A program made the position numbers and the translations under genes. The notes under the pieces were generated by a model that ran no database searches, had not been told where the DNA came from, and was given only the letters and a program-made list of their open reading frames with translations. DNA of 64,000 nt from Nocardiopsis sp. TSRI0078 (lineage in GTDB: Bacteria > Actinomycetota > Actinomycetes > Streptosporangiales > Streptosporangiaceae): assembly GCF_001905145.1 (NCBI RefSeq), contig NZ_LWLB01000001.1, forward strand, positions 62,001 through 126,000, written 5' to 3'. Below, piece by piece: positions 31,893 to 40,891 of this stretch (position 1 is its first letter; each line of letters starts with the position of its first letter).

Positions 31893-33956
31893 TTACCATC
31901 CGGTGACCTCCAGGATCGCGGGCTCCAGGAGCCAGGACAGGGACCGGGAGAACGAGTAGGTGAAATGGCTCTTGTCGTAGTAGGCCAGCTGGTTGCCGAT
32001 GACGGCCGCACAGGTTCCCCGCGGGCACAGCTGCTCCGTCAGGTCGATGGAGCGCACGTTGCCGGGCACGTCCGCGATGCTCTCCAGGGGTGACTCCTCG
32101 GCCAGCCCGTAGCCGACCTCGGTCACGCACTCCTCGGCCTCTCGCTTGTCGACGCACTCGGGGGCGACGAAGTCCAGCCGCGGCGTGTCACGGACGGCGA
32201 TCACGTCGATGCCCAGCTCGTCCATCTCCCGCCAGCGCTCCACGTACCCCTCGGGCACGTACTCCTCGCCCGGCGACGCCTGGGAACGGGTGCTGGTGGT
32301 GAAGACCGCGTCCGGGCGCAGTTCGCGGAGCCGCTCCATCTGCTCGGTCTTCCACTCCTCGCATTCGGAGTAGACCTCGCCCTGGCGCATCTCGACGGCG
32401 GCGCTGAACTGGCAGACGTCCTTGGTGAACGTGACCAGGCGCCAGCCGTTGGCTTCGGTGACCTCGCGCAGCCCTTCCATCCAGTGGATGGCGTGGGAGC
32501 TCCCCACGAGCGCGATGGTCCGCTCCGCGTCCTCGGGCCCGAAGTCGCAGCTGACCATCTCGGTCTGCGGAATACGCGCGTGGCACTCGTAGATCCGCTC
32601 CAGGGAGGCCGTACGGGCGTCGGCCGTGTCCGGATGGACCGGCAGGGCCGGGAGTTGCGCGGCGGTCTCCTCGTCCACGAGTGCCAGCGCGCCGGGATAG
32701 CTGCTGGTGTCGGAGGCCAGGGTCTCCCTGAGCTCGCGCCCGCGGTCGATACGCATGTCCCAGGCGCCCGCGGCGATCAGCACCGGGACGAGGAAGAGCG
32801 CGCCCACCGCGAAGGAGACCCTGCGGCCGGGACGCAGGCTCGCCAGCCGCTCGGCGTTCCCCTCGACCAGTTTCTTGGTCAGGAACGCGAGCACGGAGGA
32901 GAGGGCGAGGACGTAGAACCCGCCGACCACGCTGGCGCGGACCCTCTCCGTGACCTCCAGGTAGAAGACGAGCACCGGCCAGTGCCACAGGAAGAGCGCG
33001 TACGAGAGGCCGCCGACGTAGACCACGGGGCGCCAGGTCAGGAAGCGGTCGGCCGCGACCCGGCTTCCGGTGGTACCGGCCAGGAGGACCAGGATGGCCG
33101 CGCCGGTGGGCCACAGGGCGATGAACCCGGGGTAGGAGACGGAGACGGGGACCAGCGCCCCGCAGAGGACGAACGCGACCAGTCCGACCCAGCCGAGGAC
33201 CACGCGCAGCGCGTACGGCAGGCGGACCCGGGAGATCGTCAGCGCGAGGATCCCGCCCAGCGCCAACTCCCACACACGTGCGGCACCGTCGAAGTAGGCC
33301 CAGGCCGGGTCGGAGGCGGTGACGAAGAGCGAGTGGGAGAACGAGACCGCGAAGACCGTGGCCACGGCGACAAGGGCCGCGTTGCGCACGCTCAGGCCGA
33401 CTCTGGCGGCGATCAGCCCGGTGATGGCCAGCAGGGTGGGCCACAGCAGGTAGAACTGCCCCTGGATGGCCAAGGACCAGAAGTGCTGGAGCGGGCTGCC
33501 CGCGTCGTTCTCGGCAAGGTAGTCGACGGCGCCGAGGGCCAGGTGCCAGTTCTGGTAGTACAGAGCCGAGGCGAAGACGTCGGCGATGATGTCCGACCAG
33601 CGCGAGCGCGGCATCCAGAGGAAGGATGCGACCAGCACGCCGGCCATGACCACGGCGGCTGCGGGGAAGAGCCTCTTGGCGAGTCGCGCCCAGAAGGCGC
33701 GGAAGGCCACACCTGTCCCGCGTTCCAACGCGCGCACCAGCGATCCGGTGATGAGGAAGCCGGTGAGCAGCAGGAACACGTCGACGCCACCGGAGACCTT
33801 GCCGAACCAGATGTGGTAGACGGCCACCAGGAGTACCGCGACAGCGCGCAGGCCCTCGATCTCGGGCCGGTACCCCCGCTTCGCCGCCGGCGGGGAGGCC
33901 TGCGGAACGGATGTCCCGCCACCCACGTCGGCGACGTTCACAGAAGGCGCAGACAC
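31893..33956 (-). CDS. OafA/YrhL-type membrane acyltransferase with C-terminal SGNH domain
   Basis: About 687 residues. The N-terminal 380 form an acyltransferase-3 domain with ten or so helices; YRPEIEGLRAVAVLLVAVYH carries the catalytic His, and GGVDVFLLLTGFLITG and the SLAIQGQFYLLWP segment are typical. After a last helix (SFAVGALFLVPVLIAAGAWD), an extracellular SGNH-like domain has IALVGSSHAIHW and a C-terminal DKSHFT with the Asp/His pair. Such proteins O-acetylate surface glycopolymers. The start is uncertain: GTG at 33956 is used, but the frame stays open to 34019. Ninety-one bases separate it from the TagF-like gene that follows. Confidence 0.85.
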   Translation of the reverse strand: MSAPSVNVADVGGGTSVPQASPPAAKRGYRPEIEGLRAVAVLLVAVYHIWFGKVSGGVDVFLLLTGFLITGSLVRALERGTGVAFRAFWARLAKRLFPAAAVVMAGVLVASFLWMPRSRWSDIIADVFASALYYQNWHLALGAVDYLAENDAGSPLQHFWSLAIQGQFYLLWPTLLAITGLIAARVGLSVRNAALVAVATVFAVSFSHSLFVTASDPAWAYFDGAARVWELALGGILALTISRVRLPYALRVVLGWVGLVAFVLCGALVPVSVSYPGFIALWPTGAAILVLLAGTTGSRVAADRFLTWRPVVYVGGLSYALFLWHWPVLVFYLEVTERVRASVVGGFYVLALSSVLAFLTKKLVEGNAERLASLRPGRRVSFAVGALFLVPVLIAAGAWDMRIDRGRELRETLASDTSSYPGALALVDEETAAQLPALPVHPDTADARTASLERIYECHARIPQTEMVSCDFGPEDAERTIALVGSSHAIHWMEGLREVTEANGWRLVTFTKDVCQFSAAVEMRQGEVYSECEEWKTEQMERLRELRPDAVFTTSTRSQASPGEEYVPEGYVERWREMDELGIDVIAVRDTPRLDFVAPECVDKREAEECVTEVGYGLAEESPLESIADVPGNVRSIDLTEQLCPRGTCAAVIGNQLAYYDKSHFTYSFSRSLSWLLEPAILEVTGW

Positions 33957-34578
33957 AGGAGAAGGCCACCACCTCAGGTCAGAGAAAGTCGAAAGGATCA
34001 CAGCCAGACCACGCGGCACGAAGGTCTTCAGTGCGGGGTGGGGGACTCTGGTCGCGCCATCGAAGGCGTCGTCCTGGCCACAGCCAGGTTACGTGATACT
34101 TCATCCTATTTTGCCGCCCGGTGTACACGAACCATCGCACACCGACCACCGACCGCACCCCGATTCGCAGGCCCACGGCGGAAGAGCCGGACAGGCGGGA
34201 TGCGGTGCCCCACAGCCCCTTGGTGCACCGCACCCCCCGGACCCCGACCGCGACGAGGCACCTGACCACCGGCGCCCCACCCAGGGCAGCGATCCCGTCA
34301 CCACAGGCGACCGAACGCATCCCGGCGGAACAGGAAGACACCATCGCGCCTAATCGGTTTACTGAGGAGTAAAACGATTGCGTCACTTTTTCATCGCTTT
34401 TTCGTGCACGGAGAATCGAACCAGAATGAAAGGCCTTCACGGAAGAAGGGACTTTCCGTCACCGTTCCGAGTTCGAAAGCAGAACGGCAAGGGGTGACGA
34501 ACCTCACCTGGGAACCCGGGGGAAACCACCTATGCCCGCTTCTCGGTGCACGCCCCGGGGATCCTGGGGATGCGGCGT
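33957..34578. other. Long intergenic region in the wall-polymer locus
   Basis: About 620 bases between the second TagF-like gene and the acyltransferase gene. The part near 34340-34460 is clearly less GC-rich than the flanks and holds a 28-base palindrome (34352-34379). No supported gene or RNA is seen. It probably holds the acyltransferase promoter. Confidence 0.55.
34352..34379. promoter_or_regulatory. 28-bp inverted repeat, candidate operator
   Basis: Arms AATCG-TTTACT and AGTAAA-CGATT pair around GAGG with one mismatched position. It is AT-rich against a GC-rich background and has no T tract, so an operator is favoured over a terminator. Confidence 0.45.
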
Positions 34579-37500
34579 TCACAGAAGGTCGGGGAAGACC
34601 CGGTCCACGATCCGCTTGGCGGCCTTTCCGTCGTCCAGGGGGCAGAAGCGGTCGACGAAGGCCTCGTAGCGGTCCTTGTAGCGGCTTCCCACCTCGTCGG
34701 CACCGCGGATCGCCTCGATCACCTCGTCCGAGGTGCGCAGCAGGGGCCCCGGGGCGGTCTCCTCGAAGTCGAAGTAGAAACCGCGCAGGTTGTCCCTGTA
34801 CTCCTCCAGGTCGTAGGTGAAGAACAGCATCGGGCGGCCGGTGTTGGCGAAGTCGAACATCAGCGACGAGTAGTCCGTCACCAGGACGTCCGTCACCAGG
34901 AACAGCTCCTGGATCTCCGGATACGTCGACACGTCGCGGACGAAGTCCTGACCCACGGCCGGCACCCGGTCGACGATGTTGGGGTGGCGCCGCACCAGCA
35001 ACACGTGGTCCTCGCCCAGGGCCTCGTGCATACGGGCCAGGTCGAGCCGCAGGTCCAGCTTGTACTTGCCCGCCGAGTAGAACTTGTCGTCCCGCCACGT
35101 CGGTGCGTAGAGCACGACGCGCTTGCCGGGGGGAAGGCCGAGACGGCTGCGCACCCGCTCCGCGACGGCCTCCCGCTCGGGAGCGTGGAAGAGGTCGTTG
35201 CGCGGATAGCCGGTCTCCAGGATCTCACCCTCGTACCGGAACGCGCTTCGCAGGATCGGCGTCGCCCAAGGGCTGGGCGAGACCAGGTAGTCCCACTGGC
35301 CGGTCTCCCTGAGCAGGCGCTCGTGGTAGTCGCGGTTGCCGAACCGGACGTCCTCGATGTCGAAGCCGATGCGCTTGAGCATGGAACCGTGCCAGGTCTG
35401 CACGACCTTCTGTCCCGGCCTCTTGTCGAACCAGCGCGGCAGGTGGGCGTTGGAGACGATGTACTCCGAGCGTGCGAGGGCCTCGTAGTACTCACGGCTC
35501 GACACGTGGACCTCGGCGAGCCCCTCGGGCAGGCTGACCTGGCGGTCCTTGACCAGCCAGGACATCGGCGCCTCGGTACCACGCAACCGCAGCTCCTCGC
35601 ATATGCCGCGTGGGCTGTCGGAGTACTGCTTGCCCGAGTAGGAGTCGAAGAGCACTCCCGGCGACACCGGCTTCCCACGAAGCGCGGGGTAGGTCTTCTC
35701 CCGGAGGAGCTGCTGGGCGTAGGAGCCCTGTTCCTCCGCCCGGAGGGAGCCGTCGGCCCTCAGCCGGGGACGGCCCTCGCCGTCGGCCTCCAGACCGACC
35801 TGCGGCCCCTCCCCGGCGAGGAACAGGGGAAGTCTCGGCAGGAGTGAACCGTGCAGCTCCACCCGGACGTCCCGGGGGCCGCTCTCCTCATCCCACCTCA
35901 GGAAGAACTCGTAGGAACCGGAGGCCAGGGGGAGGGTCTGCCCGAAGAGCGGGATGGCCGTGGGGGTGAGGCGGACCCGGAAGGCCGCCCCCTCGGTCTC
36001 GACGGGGAAGGCCCGCTCCTCCATCCGTCCCGTCGCGGACAGGAGGAAGGAGGGGTCCGCCGCGTGCTCGCCCTGGTACTGCCCGGACAGGAGCAGATCC
36101 CGGCCCTCCCATGCCGCCGACGTGATGACGGCCGACTCCCGCTCCACCCTCAGGTGGAGGCGGTGGGAGAAGTCCGTACCCACCAGGACGGCCAGTCCGT
36201 CGAAGCGGTGGCGCGCCGGTTCCAGCCGCTGTGCGCTGGTGACCTGCTTGGCCCCTTCCGGTGTCTCGAACCACACCTGCCATCTCTCGGACTCGTGTGC
36301 CCCGGACACGACCACCCGGTCCGCGTACCCCGCGGTGAGCTCGTCCAGGCGGACCCGCGCGTGGAACGTCCGGCCCTCCACCGTGACCGGAACCGCGATC
36401 TCCGTGTCACCGGGATCCCTCGCGAGCCGGAGGCCGACGGTGTCCGCGGCGACGCCGTCCGGCAGCTCGCCCGTGAGTACGACCTCGCTTCCGCGGAGCT
36501 CGTGGCCCGTGAAGCGCGCTGGTGCGCGGTCCACGTGAAGGCGCAGTTCGTGGGCGTCGAACCAGCGGGGACGGACCCACACGCCGGAGGCCACCTCCGC
36601 GGGACCGATGCGCCGCACACTGTCCTCGCCCGGCACGGCGAGCCGAGCCGACCTGCGGAAACCACGGTTGAGCACCCCGAGTTCGATATGCCACTCGGAG
36701 TCCTCCCAACCGCCGTCGACGCGCAGGGACCGCGGGTCGACCGTGATCTCGTACCCTCCCCAGTCCTGACGGGAGGTGACCAGGTCGGGTGGGAAACGGA
36801 ACTCGTTCGCCCGGTGCACGGAGACGGGAAGCCGCACTCTCCTCCCGCTGGATCCGTTGACCGCCCAGACGCTCACATGCTGCTGGATCCTCTTGTTGGG
36901 CCGGAGGAACCTGAGGCAGACCCTGCCGCGGATCACGAGCTTGCCGTCACGCCAGGCCATCTCATCGGTCTTCTGGCGTAGCTCGAGCTCGGTGTCGAGA
37001 CGGTAGACGCGGCGGGGAACCCCCACAGCGGGATCGTCCTTGAAGGGGTAGTCGCCGTAGAACCTGACCCCGTGCCGCACGGTCCTGGCCTGCCGCGCCT
37101 GAAAGCCCTTGCTGAAGGCGACGACCTGCCGTACCTGTTCTGCCCGGCGCTCACCGATCAGGTGCCACTTGAGGCGCTCGATCGCGGACATCCTCCGACG
37201 GGCGCGCGGGTCGACCGTTGCGAGATAGGTGGCGGCCAGGTCCAGGAACCGTTCCATGAAGCCGTCGTCGGCCTGGTCGAGCACCTGCACGAAGGCACGG
37301 AGGTCGCGGCCGAGCGCGACCTCGTCCCATCTGCGCTTCTCCTGCGGGCCGAGGTTCTTCACGATGAAGTCGCTGACCGCGGTCACCGCGGTGAAGCGGT
37401 CCTCCAGGGCCCGGGGACGGAACCGGTCCTGGGTGATGGAGCGGTCGTCGCTGGGCCTTTGGCGCCACAGGTAGACCGGCTCGGACAGGACGTCCACGGA

Positions 37501-38082
37501 CTTCGCCAGGAAGTGGAGCGGAACCACCACCGCCTCGTCCTCGTACAGGACACCGACGGGGAAGGACATCCCCTGCCTGTCCCAGAAGGACCTCCGCCAC
37601 ACCTTGTTGGTGGCCAGCCTGTCCACGAGCAGGCTGTCCTCCCTGGTGACATGCGTCCTGGTCCTCGTGGTCAGGAAGATCTCCCTGTGCATGGGGGACT
37701 GCCAGACATCCAGCTCACTGAGCAGGTGGACGTTCCCGCTGGAGAAGTCCGACCCGGACCGGCGGAGGCTGTGGAGGTGGTAGCCGAAGGCGTAGGGCGG
37801 GATGATGTCGTCGCTGTCGACGAAGGTCAGGAACTCACCCGTCGCATGGCGCGCCCCGGTGTTGCGGGCCGCGCCCAGGCCGCCGTTCTCCTGCTGGACG
37901 AGCTTGAACCTCGGGTCCTCGCGAGCGAAGCGTGCGGCGATGTCCGCGCTGCCGTCCTTGGACCCGTCGTCCACCATCACGACCTCTAGGTCGGTCCACG
38001 TCTGCGCGCGCAGGGAGCGCAGGCATTCGTCGAGATACCTCTCGACGTTGTAGATGGGGACGACCACACTGAGTGCGACCAC
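34579..38082 (-). CDS. Bifunctional GT2 glycosyltransferase / CDP-glycerol glycerophosphotransferase (TagF-like), second copy
   Basis: An 1167-residue paralogue of the 28256-31801 product, with the same order of domains. The GT2 domain has LSVVVPIYNVERYLDECL, VMVDDGSKDGS and a VDSDD metal site. The middle region is longer in beta-rich repeats. The C-terminal polymerase domain has QTWHGSMLKRIG, ETGYPRNDLFH, VLYAPTWRDDKF, LVTDYSSLMFDFANTGRP. A GTG start is chosen because GGAG lies five bases upstream and the GT2 strand begins at once. A different acceptor or chain position from the first copy is likely, since both copies keep all motifs. Confidence 0.86.
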   Translation of the reverse strand: MVALSVVVPIYNVERYLDECLRSLRAQTWTDLEVVMVDDGSKDGSADIAARFAREDPRFKLVQQENGGLGAARNTGARHATGEFLTFVDSDDIIPPYAFGYHLHSLRRSGSDFSSGNVHLLSELDVWQSPMHREIFLTTRTRTHVTREDSLLVDRLATNKVWRRSFWDRQGMSFPVGVLYEDEAVVVPLHFLAKSVDVLSEPVYLWRQRPSDDRSITQDRFRPRALEDRFTAVTAVSDFIVKNLGPQEKRRWDEVALGRDLRAFVQVLDQADDGFMERFLDLAATYLATVDPRARRRMSAIERLKWHLIGERRAEQVRQVVAFSKGFQARQARTVRHGVRFYGDYPFKDDPAVGVPRRVYRLDTELELRQKTDEMAWRDGKLVIRGRVCLRFLRPNKRIQQHVSVWAVNGSSGRRVRLPVSVHRANEFRFPPDLVTSRQDWGGYEITVDPRSLRVDGGWEDSEWHIELGVLNRGFRRSARLAVPGEDSVRRIGPAEVASGVWVRPRWFDAHELRLHVDRAPARFTGHELRGSEVVLTGELPDGVAADTVGLRLARDPGDTEIAVPVTVEGRTFHARVRLDELTAGYADRVVVSGAHESERWQVWFETPEGAKQVTSAQRLEPARHRFDGLAVLVGTDFSHRLHLRVERESAVITSAAWEGRDLLLSGQYQGEHAADPSFLLSATGRMEERAFPVETEGAAFRVRLTPTAIPLFGQTLPLASGSYEFFLRWDEESGPRDVRVELHGSLLPRLPLFLAGEGPQVGLEADGEGRPRLRADGSLRAEEQGSYAQQLLREKTYPALRGKPVSPGVLFDSYSGKQYSDSPRGICEELRLRGTEAPMSWLVKDRQVSLPEGLAEVHVSSREYYEALARSEYIVSNAHLPRWFDKRPGQKVVQTWHGSMLKRIGFDIEDVRFGNRDYHERLLRETGQWDYLVSPSPWATPILRSAFRYEGEILETGYPRNDLFHAPEREAVAERVRSRLGLPPGKRVVLYAPTWRDDKFYSAGKYKLDLRLDLARMHEALGEDHVLLVRRHPNIVDRVPAVGQDFVRDVSTYPEIQELFLVTDVLVTDYSSLMFDFANTGRPMLFFTYDLEEYRDNLRGFYFDFEETAPGPLLRTSDEVIEAIRGADEVGSRYKDRYEAFVDRFCPLDDGKAAKRIVDRVFPDLL

Positions 38083-38473
38083 GATGACTCCAAGGTTCCA
38101 CGTATCCGGACACGCCCGTCTCGCGGCTCGGGCCGCGGTGACGCGAACCCGTGCCGCTGAGTGGAAGGAAGGGGGATCAGGCTGCCGCACCCGCCAGTCG
38201 GTGGGTAGGTAAAGGCTGACAAGTCACGACAAGGTGGGCGAAGTAAACTTCAGACTAACCCATACCTTCCAAGTGCCCCGAACCACGTGAACCGACCGTC
38301 ACAGGGCCGGAGCGGGAGGGCACGGGCGGCCCGAGGTTCGGATGGAGGGCCGTGCCCTCCGCTCGGGAGTCCCTCCGCCGCCGCGTATGCCGCGGGACCG
38401 GCCGGGAGACGACGGCGGCGGCCGCCTCCCCGTCCGGGGAGGCGGCCGCCGCTCGCGTCGCGCGGGGTGGGGG
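38083..38473. other. Gap upstream of the second TagF-like gene
   Basis: About 390 bases. It holds the crotonase-side terminator (38416-38451) and a small GAAGT/ACTTC dyad at 38240-38251 inside a less GC-rich stretch that probably contains the TagF-like promoter. No gene is supported. Confidence 0.55.
38416..38451 (-). terminator. Strong hairpin terminator
   Basis: Two perfectly complementary 17-base arms (38416-38432 and 38435-38451) lie 22 bases after the crotonase stop codon on the minus strand. Confidence 0.75.
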
Positions 38474-39238
38474 CTACTCGCCCTTCCACACGGGAGCGCG
38501 CTTCTCGGCGAAGGCCGCCGCGCCCTCCATCGCGTCCTGGCTGACGAACACCGGGCCCGTCAGCTCGTTCTGCCTCTCCCACATCTGCGCGCTGGACCAG
38601 TCGTCCGAGGAGGTGATGACCTCCTTGGACACCCGCACCGCCAGCGGACCGTTGGCGGTGATCCGCGCCGCCAGCTCCCGGGCCCCCTCCAGGGCGCCGC
38701 CGCTGGCGGTGACGTGGTTGACCAGCCCGAGCTCGGCCAGGCGCGGTGCGTCGACGAAGTCGCCGGTCAGGGCGAACTCCATGGCGATGTTGCGCGGGAT
38801 GCGGTGGTGCAGGCGCAGCAGGCCGCCCGCACCGGCGACCAGGCCGCGCTTGACCTCGGGGATGCCGAACCTGGCGTCCTCGGCCGCGACGACCAGGTCG
38901 CAGGCGAGCACCGCCTCGAACCCGCCCGCGAGGGCGTAGCCCTCCACGGCGGCGATCAGCGGCTTCTTCGGCCCGCGCTCGGCGAACCCGCCGAACCCGC
39001 GCCCCTCCACGATCGGGACCTCACCCTTCATGAAGGCCTTGAGGTCCATCCCCGCGCAGAAGGTGCCGCCCGCGCCGGTGATGATGCCGACGCTCAGGTC
39101 CTTGCGCGAGTCCAGGTCGTCCAGAGCCTCGGCGACCTGGGCGGCGACCGCGGCGTTGACCGCGTTCTTGGCCTTGGGCCGGTTGATGGTGATGACGGCG
39201 ACGCCGTCCTCGGCCGTGTAGAGAACCTCGTCGGACAC
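38474..39238 (-). CDS. Enoyl-CoA hydratase/isomerase family (crotonase)
   Basis: A 254-residue crotonase-fold enzyme. The first oxyanion-hole segment is AGGTFCAGMDLKAFMKG and the second AVEGYALAGGFEAVLACDLVVAAEDARFGIPEVKRGL. The Glu in PEVKRGL matches a catalytic Glu of hydratases; the other is not certain, so hydratase or isomerase activity is both possible. The GTG start follows AGGGGGA. It is nine bases downstream of a short-chain dehydrogenase gene, which suggests a beta-oxidation-type pair acting on 3-hydroxyacyl-CoA. Confidence 0.86.
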   Translation of the reverse strand: MSDEVLYTAEDGVAVITINRPKAKNAVNAAVAAQVAEALDDLDSRKDLSVGIITGAGGTFCAGMDLKAFMKGEVPIVEGRGFGGFAERGPKKPLIAAVEGYALAGGFEAVLACDLVVAAEDARFGIPEVKRGLVAGAGGLLRLHHRIPRNIAMEFALTGDFVDAPRLAELGLVNHVTASGGALEGARELAARITANGPLAVRVSKEVITSSDDWSSAQMWERQNELTGPVFVSQDAMEGAAAFAEKRAPVWKGE

Positions 39239-39247
39239 GGTGTCCCC

Positions 39248-40021
39248 CTACTTCGGCGGCATGCGCAGCGCGCCGTCGATGCGGACGACCTCGCCGTTGA
39301 CGTAGCTGATCTCCACCAGGGCGCGGGCCAGCCTGCCGAACTCCTCGGCGGTGCCCAGGCGCTTGGGGAAGGGCACCGGCGCGGCCAGGCGCTTCTTGAA
39401 CTCCTCGGCGCCCTCGCCCTCCCCGTAGATGGGGGTCTCCAGGATGCCGGGGGCGATGGTGTTGACCGTGATGCCGACGGCCGCGAGGTCGCGGGCGGCC
39501 GGGAGGGTCATGCCGATGACGCCGCCCTTGGAGGAGGAGTAGGCGATCTGGCCGATCTGCCCCTCGATGCCGGCGAGCGAGGCGGTGTTGATGATGGCGC
39601 CGCGCTCGCCGTCCTCGTTCAGCGGCTCGGTCTTGGCGATCTCGGCCGCGGACAGGCGCAGCACGTTGAAGGTGCCGATGAGGTTGACCTGGATGACCTT
39701 CTGGTAGCTGTCCAGGTCGTGCGGGTTGCCGCTGCGGTCGACGGTGCGGGTCGCCCAGCCGATGCCGGCGCAGGAGACGGCCACGCGGAAGGGCTTGCCG
39801 GTGTCGACGGCCGCCTGGACCGCGGCCTTGACCTGGTCCTCCTGGGAGACGTCGGTGGACACGAAGACACCGCCGATCTCCTTGGCGACGGCCTCGCCGC
39901 GCTCGGCGTTGAGGTCGGCGATGACGACGGTCGCGCCCGCGGACGCGAGTTCCTTGGCGGTGGCCTCACCCAGGCCACTCGCGCCGCCCGAGACGAGGGC
40001 GGAGATTCCGTTCAGATCCAT
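39248..40021 (-). CDS. Short-chain dehydrogenase, 3-hydroxyacyl-CoA dehydrogenase type 2-like
   Basis: A 257-residue classical SDR. The NAD site reads [18 protein letters not shown] with [13 protein letters not shown]; the Asp favours NAD over [17 protein letters not shown] is the NNAG-like segment, [26 protein letters not shown] holds the Ser and Tyr-x3-Lys catalytic residues. The whole chain resembles bacterial HSD17B10/type-2 hydroxyacyl-CoA dehydrogenases. With the adjacent crotonase it could perform two consecutive beta-oxidation steps on a short or branched acyl-CoA. Confidence 0.86.
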   Translation of the reverse strand: MDLNGISALVSGGASGLGEATAKELASAGATVVIADLNAERGEAVAKEIGGVFVSTDVSQEDQVKAAVQAAVDTGKPFRVAVSCAGIGWATRTVDRSGNPHDLDSYQKVIQVNLIGTFNVLRLSAAEIAKTEPLNEDGERGAIINTASLAGIEGQIGQIAYSSSKGGVIGMTLPAARDLAAVGITVNTIAPGILETPIYGEGEGAEEFKKRLAAPVPFPKRLGTAEEFGRLARALVEISYVNGEVVRIDGALRMPPK

Positions 40022-40123
40022 GGGCCGAACTCTACAGAGGATGGGGACCGCAGACTAGAACCGGGTTCGGTTAATTGCGGGTGGCCCCGCCCGCCCGGGG
40101 ACGGCGCCTCGGGCGCGGGCCCG

Positions 40124-40666
40124 CTACCAGGGCCACCAGGGGGCACCGCCGGGCTCGTCGGGCTCCTCCTCCTGCGGCGGGGTCTCGGTCTCCGAGGGCT
40201 CGGGAGCGGGTTCGGGCTCGGGTTCCTCCGGGGCGGGCTCGGGCTCCGGCGGCTCCTGCGTGCCGGTGCCGCCGTTCTCGGCGGCCTCCTCCGGGCTCCC
40301 CGGGGCGTCCTCCTCCGCGTCCTCGGCGGGGGAGGGCGAGGGTTCGGGGCTCGGGCTCGCGGAGGGCGAGGGGGACGGCGAGGGGGAGGGCGAGGGCTCG
40401 GGACTCCGGCTCGCGGAGGGTGCGGCGGACGGGGTCGGGGAGGGCTCCGCCACCGGCTCCTCGGCACGGTGGGCGCCCTGTTCGACACCGGTCTCGGACT
40501 CCGGGCGGGAGGGGTCCTGCGACACCAGGAGGACGGCCAGGACCCCGCTCATCACGACGACGCCCGCCGCGCAGGCCAGGGCGGCCATGAGCAGGCGGTG
40601 GCGGCGCCGCTCCAGTCGGCGGGCCTCGCTTCGGCTGAGTCGCGGCGGATGAGGGGTGCGGGTCAT
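40124..40666 (-). CDS. Membrane-anchored Ser/Pro/Glu-rich protein
   Basis: A 180-residue protein. A basic N-terminus (RSEARRLERRRHR) precedes one hydrophobic segment (about residues 26-48). The rest is low-complexity Pro-Ser then Pro-Glu repeats (PSPSPSPSPSAS, EPEPAPEEPEPEP) and ends GGAPWWPW. It has no catalytic domain and is probably a wall-spanning or stalk protein with the C-terminus outside. Conservation of this kind of sequence is low; the anchor and Trp-rich end are the only distinctive parts. Confidence 0.68.
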   Translation of the reverse strand: MTRTPHPPRLSRSEARRLERRRHRLLMAALACAAGVVVMSGVLAVLLVSQDPSRPESETGVEQGAHRAEEPVAEPSPTPSAAPSASRSPEPSPSPSPSPSPSASPSPEPSPSPAEDAEEDAPGSPEEAAENGGTGTQEPPEPEPAPEEPEPEPAPEPSETETPPQEEEPDEPGGAPWWPW

Positions 40667-40891
40667 CGCGTGCGGCTTCTCTTCGGGGAACTGGTGAACG
40701 GGGGCGCGGACCGGACGGTGGTCCGCAGGGGGCTCTCGGTGGTCCGGTCACCCTACAGAAGCACACGTGTACACGCACGTTCCAACTGATCACGGGAGAT
40801 ATCGGTACCGACACGGGGCCGTGAGCCAGAGACCTTTCGGGAAACCGTCGCACACCGTCGCCACGGAGCGCCACCGTCCTGCCAGGGCCGC

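Noticed and set aside
29081..31906. Plus-strand open frame of 941 codons opposite the TagF-like gene
   Set aside because: It is the antisense shadow of a gene with clear GT2 and glycerophosphotransferase motifs and has no motif of its own.
40330..40440. GC-rich simple repeats considered as a non-coding repeat element
   Set aside because: They encode the Ser-Pro stalk of a membrane-anchored protein with a proper start and anchor.
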